Assembly (NCBI RefSeq): GCF_030272615.1
Contig: NC_081413.1
Span: forward strand, 558,149,136 to 558,213,135
DNA from: Cryptomeria japonica
Lineage: Eukaryota; Streptophyta; Pinopsida; Cupressales; Cupressaceae
DNA length: 64,000 nucleotides
Direction of reading: 5' to 3'
The notes under the pieces were generated by a model that was not told where the DNA came from, did no database searches, and saw only the letters and a program-made list of their open reading frames with translations. The stretch's first letter is position 1. Each line of letters starts with the position of its first letter. The position numbers and the translations under genes are program-made. Positions 22,838 through 32,987 of the stretch are shown one piece after another.

Positions 22838-23393
22838 TCGGTAAAGGTATGAAGGGACTGCATTCTCTGAAGGTTAAAATCTTAACAGTTCCTATTCTAT
22901 TATGTACTTAATTCAAAATCTGCATAGTTAAGATGTAATAGTAAGCTTGAAATTCTATCAAAGTCTTTTGAAGCACTTTACAGGAAACTTGTCAAGTCGG
23001 TGAATACAGAAAGCCTGTCAAGTCAGTAAATGAAGGAAGTTTGGTTTCTCGGTTAAAATGAAAAAGCAGAGTAAATTGGTTAAAGAGGAACCAAGTGCTT
23101 TTAATGTTTTTGACCTAACCCGCACGGAGCCTGATAAGGTATTTTGTGTACTTAAAAGCATTTTCACGGTCATTTACACTTACCAAGTTTTTGAGAAAGC
23201 AGAGCAAGTGATTCAAAGGCGATCAAACCTCCTATAAAGCAAATTCAAGGTATTTACATCAAATCTCAACACATTGTTAAGTTGGTTTACCAAGCGTATC
23301 TAATTGCCATTATCTGCTAAGTATAAAGCGTCTGTCATTTGAAATCCTGAAACCCTAAGGACTCTTTGTTAATTTTTTATCTAAAATCTTCAA
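22838..23393 (+). other. Spacer between ORF1 and ORF2 of element A
   Basis: 556 bp of AT-rich sequence with no gene that I can support. It may act as the 5' leader of a second transcript for ORF2, but no convincing promoter or splice signal is visible. Confidence 0.6.
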
Positions 23394-26300
23394 ATGGCAC
23401 CCAAGATCCAAGATCCCATAGTTGTCAAGAATGTAGAGAAGCCCTCACTAAAATACTCTTTGACTCCCAAAGTCGCTTCTGAACCGGATGACAAAACCGC
23501 CTTTTCACTCATCCCGGACAAAGTGTTACTAGTCAAAGATGTGAGATTCTTCACCAAATGTCGTGCTGAAGAACTCGATCATGTTGAAATCAGAGAAACC
23601 TATGATGAGCTATGTACTGATGGTATATTGAACAGCAAGTATGAGCACATCAAAGTCAAGGGATTAACTGAAGCCCTAACCTATCCTCGTGTGTTCAAAC
23701 CCCAGTGGGTCAAGTTTGTTCTGAGCAGAGTTCACAATGATTTCATGTGGCTAGAAGAACAACCATTTAAGATTACCAAGGAAATCATTCATCTGATTAC
23801 CGATTACCCTATCTATGATCATGCCCAAGCCCAGAAGATGATATCCTAGAAGGAATTGATCAGTTTAACCAAAGTAGAATCTGATTGCAGAGGATTGAAA
23901 CTGAATGATGTCACTGATGAAGAACTAAAATTTGCCATTAGAGTAATGGGTTACTGTTTCTTCCAATCGGCAAGGGAAAACAGTGTTCCCTATGGAACAG
24001 TAGACTTGGCTAACAAAATTGTGAAAAAGGGAATGAAAATTGACCTATGCGAGGTATTGCTGAAGAACCTATTTGAAAATCTGAACACCATCAAGAAGCC
24101 GAAGAAGAACAACTCAGCTAATACTCTAAGGTTTGAATCACTACTGGTATGCATGTATTTCTACTTTGAAAAATTCCTTCCATCAATTGGTAATGTTGTT
24201 TGGCAGCTACACCAACCTATCACCCATCAGATTATTGACTTAATTAAGAAGTTAGGAGATAATTTCAATGATATCATGGATGATTACTTCAGTAAATTCC
24301 AAGAGAAAATGCACAACATATATAGGATCCCACCCCAGCTAGTAGAGAAATACAAAAATGATATATGTTTTGAAGTTGACACTGATTACTGTTATGTGAA
24401 TGTTGTGGAACTGAGGACTCAATCTTTGTCCCCAATGGGTTACAAGATTGATTTTGACATCACAAAACAGCAAATTGATGCATTTCTTACATTGCCCAAA
24501 CATGCTACTGAGCTGAGGTATGGTACCTATGAGGAAGTAAAGGAAAAGGTAAAAATGAACATTGTAATACCCAAAGCTACAAGAAAAGCAACAAAGATGA
24601 TTAAGGCATTGTCAGAGAAATTCGGAGAAGACTCTTCCTCTACACCTATCAAAGGCGCCATTGCCATTACCGAAGAGGAATCTGAAGCCCAAGAGGCAGC
24701 TATAACACTAAGCATTGAATTGCCTAAGGGTAAAGTGTTAAAGAGAAAGAAACCAGACACATCAAAAGTCTCACCGACTCCACCTCCAGTAAAGCGACCT
24801 AACTCTAGAGCATCTACAGCCTCACTGAGTAAGAAGACAAAGAGTGTTATTGTTCCCAAGGTAACAAAGACATACAAGAAGTCTACTCAGAGACTCATCT
24901 TGGCAAAAGAGTCTAATGATACCAAATCAGAAGATGCAAGCAAATTTTAGATTGTCAAGAGCAAGAAGGAAAATATACATAGTGTTGAAAACTTTTGTGC
25001 TAATCTAAAAGAATATGGAAGATTTGGTTCATTTAGATATGTCAAGTATGAAGCCAGGAACAATGATGAAAAGAGAAAAATTGAAGAAGCTGTCATCTGC
25101 ACACTTCTAAAATTCCGGTTAGCTCCATTGGAACTAGCTAAGTCACTTCCAAATGAACTATATCTACATATTGATAATAGGTGGAAGTATACAATGGACT
25201 CAGAGAAACAAATCAGAGAAAGAAGTCTAGTCCATCTCTTTCTTGATATGTCAGTAGTTGAAATAAAGGAAAATCTGACAACCTCCAATTCAAAGTTTCT
25301 TGTCAAACGGAGAGCCTTAAAACTGATGAATGGGCTATATATTGACATAGAAAATGAGTCAAAAGCAAAGTGGCAGGAAAATCAAGGATGCCGGTGAGCA
25401 AGCTACAGTTGAAATCGTTGATGTCACCGAACAAGACCCTGTTGACACCATTCAAATAGATGAAGATGTCATGGATTCAAAGGCCCCGGACCAGGAAATG
25501 ATAGAAGGCACTGCATATGCAAAACTTGTATCTAGTGAATCCGTCTTGGAACAAGTTCAACCTTATCCACCAGTCATGCAACCTGTCTCAATCGAAACTC
25601 CTCAGGATATAGATCAAGGCACTGAAGCTCTCAAATCTACAATAGGAGAAGGTACTACTCAAGAGCAGACATCTCAAGTACCTTTTGACACTAAGAATGT
25701 TGCAACTGAGACACCAAGTACCGAGACACCGAAGGACTCTACAGAGGCTAAAGGAACCGATCAAAGTTTTGCCTCTACTGAGCAACCTACTGAGGGTAAT
25801 CAAGCCTCACAAGCAATTGTCTTAATTCCATTGGTGAAAGGTATGTAGACATAGCAAAATTAAAGGGGCAAGCACTCATTGATTTCGGTGAATTGTGCAA
25901 AGCAAAGGTCGAACAAGAGAAGCAAATGGCCATTCAAAAGAAAAATAAAGTACTTCAAAAGGTAAAAACACTTTTAATAAATATGCTACCTGAAGCTACA
26001 GTATCAACAGATGTCACCATCCACATTCAACTGGATGAACTCCTAACAAAGATAGAGACATCTGGAGTAGATGCATTAGAGTATTTGAGCAAGCTAAAAG
26101 ACAAAGAGCTCACTGCCAAAATGATAGAAGAGGTACAAAAAGCCATAGCTATTGGCAAAGTTAAACTTGTCAAATTTATTGCTGAGTTGACTCCTCAACT
26201 CAAGCACATTCATTATTTATTTCAAAAACTCAGCACAGTTTCTTTATTCATTAAAGACATTAAGAATAAAATAGAGGCAATTGAGAAAGAGATCACCAAT

Positions 26301-26666
26301 CTCTCAAATCAATTGACCACCGAGCCAAATTCAATTCAGAATTTTTATACAAAGCTTCAACAGCTCATGGCTCAACAATTGGACTTAAGAAATGACAAAC
26401 ACAAGATCAAGATGGACATAATGACACTTCAGACATTATTCCTTCTCCATCTTTCATCAGTCCAAGAACAGATCAACCGAGCCACATCCTTGTCTACTAC
26501 TCAAGAGGGAAGCACTCTAGATGGTTTAATATCACTATTGACTGATATTCAAGCACATAATTCTTTAATGGACAGTGTAAAGGATGCACTCTCTGTCGCT
26601 CTCACCGACGCCCGGACTAAGTACAAATCCATTTTTGATCAGTTACCACCCCCGAATGGAAATTAA
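23394..26666 (+). pseudogene. Element A ORF2: about 1,090-codon protein of unknown function
   Basis: Starts at the ATG at 23,394 (MAPKIQDPIVVKNVEKPSLK). One frame runs to 25,397 with only two stops (TAG 23,847-23,849 and TAG 24,948-24,950), slips by one between about 25,354 and 25,848, and returns to the original frame to the TAA at 26,664-26,666. Parts in order: a folded-looking N-terminal domain (KFVLSRVHNDFMWLEEQPFKITKEII, first about 380 residues; helical, with a VEKYKNDICF motif); a Lys/Ser/Pro-rich linker; a helical segment (KRKIEEAVICTLLKFRL); an acidic Thr/Glu-rich segment; and a C-terminal coiled coil of about 260 residues. I do not recognise a known domain with confidence; the N-terminus recalls extra ORFs of plant retroelements. 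ORF2 of element B is colinear. Confidence 0.8.
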
Positions 26667-26682
26667 GTTTTTGATGTTTGTC

Positions 26683-27034
26683 AAAAAGGGGGAGTGATAC
26701 CATATATTTGGGGAGTGATATAGTTTTGATACAGTCTTGAGAGAATGGTATAGTATTCGGAGTTTAGTAGACAGGGGGAGTATACCGAGTAGAATAAGCA
26801 GAGTATCCAAGGGCAGTATATAGAACAGTAAACAAAGAACAAGAATAGATCACCAAGCATGCAAAATTAGAGTTATGTACAGTATATTGACAAGGGGAAT
26901 ATATTTGATATATTATTTTATTGATTGTTGTATATACTGTCAATATAGTCAAATTTTGCAAGTATATAGATTATTGAGTTATAACTTTGAAAGTAGTTTT
27001 TGTCAAACATCTCAACTAATGTCAAAAGGGGAGA
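26683..27034 (+). other. Repeated polypurine tracts of element A
   Basis: Between the ORF2 stop and the 3' LTR there are several PPT-like runs: AAAAAGGGGGAG (26,683-26,694), TTGGGGAG (26,708-26,715), ACAGGGGGAG (26,771-26,780), CAAGGGGAA (26,891-26,899) and the one next to the LTR, AAAAGGGGAGA (27,024-27,034). Repeated PPTs before the 3' LTR are a known hallmark of Sireviruses. Element B has the same arrangement. Confidence 0.8.
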
Positions 27035-27035
27035 T

Positions 27036-28168
27036 TGTTACTACTTATCATATTTCCATTAGTTTTATGTCAAAGTTATACTATATACTCTAGTCGGTTA
27101 TCTATACCCGAAATATTTAGTCGGTATGTATAGTCTAGTCGGTTACATAAGAAAGCAGTCACAGAATGCAGTATACACCGAGCTGTCTACCGAGTATCTT
27201 GACATGTTTACCGAGCAGCAAAGATGACACACGGAGTTGATTTACACCAAGTGAAACGTGTTACCAGATTCATTGAACTTGGACATGCATATGAAAACAT
27301 ATTACAAGATCAAGGCACATCTAACTGTTATCACATTGGAAATTGCACTTAAAGATTGTGTATGATTATGAGGTTATCTAACCAATGAAATAATTTGCAT
27401 GGTTATTCATTCAATAAATCATGTTTGTAAGATTGAAGCAATGAATTGGATCACCATCATAAGAGATCTATTTATACAGTTAAGAGTTAAAAGAAGTGCA
27501 TGAGTGTAAGAAGACTATTACAGAGACACAGAGGTCACCGAGAAGGTTTTTAGAGAACAGTCGAAGAACAGAGTAAACAGAAGGGTTTACCGAGTTACTA
27601 TATGGGTTACCAAGGTATGCTATAAGCAAGGTAATCTATTTTGAGCACATAGAATCTGCTATAACATTCCAAATGTAAAGTTGTAGATATTTGTAATGAT
27701 TTTATTGTAATATTGTGAAGTTGTAAGAGAAACCTTTAACAGGGTAAAAGACTCTAATCAAGTCTATAAATTGGAAAGCCTCTAACTAGGTGCAGCATTT
27801 AGGTGAAGTGTTGTAAAATCCTTTAGCAAGGTAGATCTAACAGATCTTGTTACTCCTAATAGGGTAAGCTATCAGAAATAGCTAAACATGTAGCTCTAAT
27901 CGAGCACTCTTTATTATTGTAGTAGTGAAGTTGTGGGTGCCATCCCCACCGCAATTTTTCTCTCTAACTAAGAGTTTCTGTGTAACCAAAATATATGTGT
28001 TATGGAGTGAATCATGTATGATTGTTATCTATTAGTTTTAGTTTTATATTATGTTACTGCACTAGTTGGTTTATGCATAATAGTAAAGATATTGTTGAAG
28101 AAAGGGTTTTGAAGTACTAATTCACCCCTCCCCTCTCAGTACATTAGCTTTCCATATTGAGCCTAACA
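27036..28168 (+). repeat. 3' LTR of element A
   Basis: 1,133 bp, colinear with the 5' LTR, starting TGTTACTACTTATC and ending CCTAACA. It is followed by CTTAG (28,169-28,173), the second copy of the target duplication. Confidence 0.95.
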
Positions 28169-28173
28169 CTTAG

Positions 28174-28979
28174 TAGAGATATAAATTTTACCATGGGGAG
28201 TTTTCATGGAAACTGGTGGTTTGTTGCCTTGGAGAAGTGAGTGTCGAGGGTGGAGCCAGTGGGGTCAACCATCTAAATATCCACTTTGAATAGCATAGCC
28301 TTGGGGGAAACCCCCTGTGAGATTCAACAATTATTGTCTCAGCTTGCCATAGGATTTGTACTTGCTTATGCATTTTGTTTTTCAAAAACATTGTGTCTTC
28401 TATGTCTATGACATGTTCAAAATGGTCAAAAATTTGAGAAAATCATCATCTAAAAAAATGAGCAAAAATCCAACAACTTGTTGAAGGATTTGAGAAGAAT
28501 CCTTGAAACATAATCGGAATAGCGCTTTCAAACAACAAAACAATGCTTTTGTCCCATAAGTTAATACTCTTTGCCACAACAGTTAGCACAAAATCTTTTT
28601 CACATCTAAAAATCATATCAAACAAAAATTTCAACATCAGTATCAAAACACTTCTTGAGTAGATTTGTCTCTAAACTATCACACATTTTCAAACTAGTTC
28701 AACAACTGGGTCACTAATCCAACAGGCTATTTCTGAAAAGTTTCCATAAGCATAAACATTCAACAAGCTCTTGATTCAAACATTCTAAGTGCAAAAAAAT
28801 CAACATCATTATCAAGTCTCTCATCAGGATATATCAAATCCTCTATCACGAAGCTTGGTCAATTCAACTTATGTTCATTATCTTGGATATATCTTTCCTA
28901 TTTTGAACCTAGGTCATATCAAAATCAGAATTGCACCAACATTGGAATCAAACAAACTTCTGAACTATCAGATGCTTAT
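28174..28979 (+). other. Leader of element C, second part
   Basis: Continuation of the C leader after the A insertion. It carries a short remnant of the GCGC-core array at about 28,505-28,590 (ATAGCGCTTTC, AATGCTTTTGTC). Short minus frames in this stretch are not supported. Confidence 0.6.
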
Positions 28980-29252
28980 ATGACTTTTAAGTATCGTCTT
29001 AAGAAAAGAAAACCCAGTTACAAAGCTCCCCAGAAAATAATAAAATTCTTGTATATCAATCGCAAGATCTTATTAAAACATAGGACATTCCTACACCATT
29101 TTCATCACTACTTATGTGGCTGCGGGACAGAGTTTGATGAAGAAATTTTGCAAGGACATGCTTTTCAACAAAGAGATGCTTTATCACAACAAACAAACAA
29201 TAGTGGTAAAATCAACAAAGCATATCTTCTTAAACCAATAATCACTTATTGA
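28980..29252 (+). CDS. Small conserved ORF upstream of gag in element C
   Basis: 90 codons (first ATG at 28,980), ending at the TGA at 29,250-29,252. It is very basic in its first half (YRLKKRKPSYK, then KHRTFLHHFHHYL), then acidic/polar (TEFDEEILQ, ending SGKINKAYLL). Element D has a clear counterpart on the minus strand at 58,926-58,560, in the same place before gag (HRTFLRHMHLYL, then NEFDQES and GKINPAFF). That similarity, between elements that differ in much else, is the reason for calling it. The function is unknown. It could be a small separate protein, an uORF that tunes Gag translation, or a former N-terminal extension of Gag, since the open frame of Gag overlaps its end. Confidence 0.55.
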   Translation: MTFKYRLKKRKPSYKAPQKIIKFLYINRKILLKHRTFLHHFHHYLCGCGTEFDEEILQGHAFQQRDALSQQTNNSGKINKAYLLKPIITY

Positions 29253-30886
29253 GTTGTCCTTTGGAAACTTTAAAAAAAAATTTAAACAATCACATGCCAG
29301 TTTGGACTAAAGCTCAATACGAACAACTTAGAAAACAACAAAAACAAATAGAGGAAGAAGATAATCCAATATTCCAAACTTTTGCGTATACCACTGTTGA
29401 TGAAGAAGCAGTCAATAGCACCATTAGAGACCTTGAGCAAGATTTCAAATTTGATAGACTAATGGAAAAATTATTGGCAAAACAAAAAGAGAAATATCTT
29501 TTGATGTTGGCAAAATCAGGAGCTAAATTGCCACAAGACTTTAACATAGAAAGCTTGAAACAAGATGCGGAGGCAAGTAACACCCAAAACATAGATGATC
29601 CAAATAATGAAGATGTGAACAAAGAAAGTCATGAAGAGACAAGAAAAGAACGAGATGACACAAGAAAAGAGCGTAGTGATAAAAGAACTTACAAAGAAAT
29701 AAGGAGAAACTATATGGATAATCCATTGTCAAACCTCACTCAACAAATGCAAACTCTAAAACAACAGATACAAGATATGCAAAAGGGAACAAGCTCCAAG
29801 AAGTATTCATTAGAAGATATTTTCCCATATCCTTTCGATAAAAATTTGAATATGACACCATTTCCACAGCATTGCGAGATCCCTAAATATGACAAATACG
29901 ATGGAAAATTTGATCCTCAAGATCACATTAGGGGGTTTTGTACTATGAGTATGGAATTTGCGCACAACGAAACTTACTTGATGTGTCTTTTCCCTAGGAG
30001 TTTAAATGGGCAATCAATGGAATGGTTTTCAAGATTACCATCCAGAATCAAATATTTTGAAGAACTCGTGAATAGATTTATTTCACAGTATTCCTACAAT
30101 GTAAGGAATGAGATAACAATGTTGGATTTATGCAATGTTAAACAAAAGAATGGTGAATCTTTTAATATCTTCTTGCAGTGATGGAAATGGATGTTTAATA
30201 GGTATCCAAGAGATGTACCTGATCAAGAAAAGATGGACATATTCATTGATAATCTTATCAATGAAATGAGTTACCGAATAAAAATGCAATGTCCTCCCTC
30301 CTTCGCCAAGATGATTGAGAATGGTCTGAAAATAGAAGATGTAATGGTAAAGAAAGGAGAGTTGAAACTTTACAATAATTCTTACAATAACAACAACAAC
30401 ATCATCAACAATGACAAACCCAAATTTTGGTCAAAGAATATGAATGTCATCAATGGAGGAAATGACGACAATAGTGCTATGAAACAACAACCAATTTTTA
30501 ATCTATCAAGTCAAATCCCAAACAATAACAATCAAGAAAGCAATAAAGCCAAGTATTTCTTCTCCAATCCTTGCAGGAAATTCACAAATATTGGAGAACC
30601 ATTAGAATCAGCTTTAAAAACTCTTCTTGCAAACAAACTGATTGGTTTACTAGAAGCAAGAATTTATGAACCACTAGTCAAGCCTAATTGGTGGAATGAC
30701 AATCATTTTTGTAATTACCATCGGAATAAAGGACACCAAACAAATGATTGTCAAAGATTGAAACACCTTATCCAGGATCTAATCGATAATGGAACTATCA
30801 TAGTGGATAGCCATAAGACAAACGAATCACACCTAGCTTTCAAAAGTCTGCTCCCGAATTATGACAAAGTGAGCCATCCCAATTAA
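29253..30886 (+). pseudogene. Tat-like Ty3 Gag of element C
   Basis: Two frames: to 30,181, then 30,191-30,886 after a stop (TGA 30,179-30,181) and a small shift. The likely start is near an ATG at 29,294 (HMPVWTKAQYEQ). Order: charged N-terminus (LLMLAKSGAKLPQDF, about 29,500); a Lys/Arg/Glu-rich region; coiled coil (LTQQMQTLKQQIQDMQ); the conserved Tat Gag core FPYPFDKNLNMTPFPQ, then KYDKYDGKFDPQDHI, LMCLFPRSLNGQSMEWFSRL and NGESFNIFLQ. The second frame ends in a knuckle of C-x2-H-x4-H-x4-C form, CNYHRNKGHQTNDC (about 30,711-30,752). Element D Gag has the same His-for-Cys form, so that is a family trait and not damage. Confidence 0.85.
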
Positions 30887-30909
30887 AAGCTGACAAAGGA
30901 AAAGCCAAA

Positions 30910-31895
30910 GTGAACTACACTTATATATATGATGATGTGGTAAATGTCATCATTATTAAATATAATCCACCTTTAGAGCCAATCAATATCATTATGAGAA
31001 TCAAAGAAAACGTCACCTTTCTAAGTATAATAAAAGACTCAACATCCACTTCACAACAATACAATCTAGTAGAGCAATTACAAAGAATACCCGCTCAAAT
31101 ATCAATTTTGGAACTTCTGAAAGTTTCACCTATGCATAAGGAAATTTTGGAAAAAGCTTTAGTGGAAACAACAATTCCAAAAGACTTGGATGTGGATCAG
31201 TTCCAAAATATGGTGGGACACCTTATAGCCCCTCATTGCTTATCATTTTTTGAAAATGATGGTGCATCCTTGCAACATCCTCACAATGCTCATTTACATG
31301 TTGAAGTCACCATTAATAAATCTCATGTCAAATACGTACTCATAGATGGTGAGCGGGCTTAAACATTTGTGCATTAAGTTTAATAAAAGCTTTGGGATAT
31401 TCAGAACATGCAGTAGATCCAAACAAGAAAATAACTATTAAGGCTTATGATGAAGCAGAGCATTCTTCTAAAGGAACTATGGTGTTGCCAATCAAAATAG
31501 GACCTGTGGAAAGGAATACATTATGTCGGGTTTTAGATTTGAATCTCTCTTACAAAATTCTTCTGGGAAGACTATGGATTCATACCATGCAAGCAATTCC
31601 TTCTACGTATCATCAATGTGTAAAATTTTCTCATGAAGGACAAGAGGTAACTATAATTATAGACTCTAGCCAATATTGCAATAATCTGAAGCCAACACAA
31701 GATACAAGAGTTCCACATAACAGAGAGTCAGTATATCCTACCAAAGAAATTCAAGAAAAGTTATGGGAAACCTTTGAGAAAAAGCTCAAATTGAATGATG
31801 AAAGAATGGGAAAATATTTTTTGCATAATTTTCCACTTTCACCTAAGTCATATGGAAAGCCTACAAATATCCAATCGAAGACCTCAGAGAAATAA
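30910..31895 (+). pseudogene. Retropepsin region of element C
   Basis: The frame 30,910-31,362 ends just after the active-site aspartate in VLIDG. Family relatives read on as G-A-(S/G)-L-N-I-C. Here the next codons are thrown out by an apparent single-base deletion at about 31,351, and the NIC-A-L part is found in the other frame. Frame 31,392-31,895 continues with LGYSEHAVDPNKKITIKAYD, then RVLDLNLSYKILLGRLWIHT and STYHQCVKFSHEGQEVTI, the fold's second half. Element D has the undamaged version (IDNGASLNIC). The protease would have cleaved Gag-Pol during maturation. Confidence 0.85.
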
Positions 31896-32030
31896 AAAGA
31901 TGTGTTTAATGGAGCATTTGTTAGAGCTGGAACCCTTGAAGAAGAAACTGAAGAAAAGGACATTCTTGGTTGGTTGTACAAAGATGAAAATGAAACTATA
32001 GCAACAGCTACAGAAATCAATATTCTCATA

Positions 32031-32175
32031 GAATAATATGGCAATGGTTATAAAATCATGCAAAAAATGGGATATGAAGGAAAAGGACCAATTGGTAAGC
32101 GACATCAAGGTATTTCAGAACCTATTAGTCCCCACTCACGATCTAAAAAAGATAAATCAAGGCTTGGATATCTAA
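32031..32175 (+). pseudogene. G-patch-like domain in element C polyprotein
   Basis: YKIMQKMGYEGKGPIGKRHQ followed by GISEPISP and then SRLGYLK. Glycines are spaced as in G-patch domains, RNA-binding modules also known after the protease of some retroviruses. Element D has a counterpart in the same place between protease and RT (IMQRMGYNGQ, KQGRHEPLQP, at about 55,175-55,310 on minus). In C it is within the frame 32,058-32,537. Confidence 0.65.
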
Positions 32176-32987
32176 AAACAAATCAAAAGCAACATAACCA
32201 TCAACAACCAAAGTGGAGACAAAAATTAGTCTCTAAAGAAGAACAATGGCAAGAAAAGCTACATCAAGCAACAGAAATAGTAGCCAATAAGCAGAAAGAA
32301 GAAGAACATAAGAAAGAAGAAGAAGAAGAAGAGATTGTAATGAAAAGAAAAGAAGAACCTTGTCAACAAGTTCAAGGAATACGAGCAAGTGCAAAATCGG
32401 AACAAGATATTCCAGAAGCGATGAAAATTGAGATGGCAGAAATCAAAGAACTTTTTGCACCGTACAACATTCCTGTGTGGTATAGTGGTATAGCCCTAGA
32501 CAATGGTTCAGAGACATATTCAAATGAATATGAATAGGGTCCAGATGTCTCATCTAGTATATCAAGTGAAGAAAAAATGAAGAGCAAGCACCTATCACAA
32601 AGGAAGACTTATTTATTAAAAAACAAAAGATGGAATTAGAAAGAAGACAAGAACTCAAAATCCAGATTAAAGAGGCATATACAAGACAACAAAAGAAAGG
32701 GGATGACAAAGACAAAGAAATAATGCCACAATGAACAAAAACACATATAGATCAAGCATTGGAAATATCAAATTTTTATCAAATAAAGAGCAAGATGTAC
32801 CAAGGTATGGCAGAACCATAGAAGAACTAAAAGATAGTCAAGTAGAATTGACTATTGGTCCAGAAGAAGCTAAGTTTGAAAGAAGACAAAAGCTAGAAAA
32901 AGAATTCTCTATATCATGTGCACTAGTATGTCAACTTCAAAATGCAAATGAATTTATTGAAAATAATCAAGAAGGGACTTGCAGTAA
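32176..32987 (+). pseudogene. Protease-RT linker of element C (left of the solo LTR)
   Basis: The frame to 32,537 is Lys/Gln/Glu-rich with a nearly pure acidic/basic run (KEEEHKKEEEEEE) and then MAEIKELFAPYNIPVWYSGI. After stops, 32,731-32,987 reads on (RYGRTIEELKDSQVELTIGP). This matches the variable, low-complexity linker that Tat-like elements have between protease and RT. The frame is interrupted at 32,987 by the solo LTR and stays open on the other side. Confidence 0.65.

Larger units (their letters stand above)
20273..28168 (+). mobile_element. Element A: pol-less, Sirevirus-like LTR retrotransposon with two ORFs
   Basis: Complete 7,896-bp element. LTRs of exactly 1,133 bp (20,273-21,405 and 27,036-28,168) are flanked by CTTAG (20,268-20,272 and 28,169-28,173). 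It has a PBS for initiator tRNA-Met, a Gag-like ORF1 with zinc knuckles, ORF2 of unknown function, and several polypurine tracts before the 3' LTR. No integrase, RT or RNase H motif is present anywhere between the LTRs. The LTRs differ at about 50 positions by eye (about 4.5%), many of them C-to-T or G-to-A at CG sites, as expected of methylated repeats. It lies inside the leader of element C. Element B (44,982-52,999) is a second member of the same type. Confidence 0.93.
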
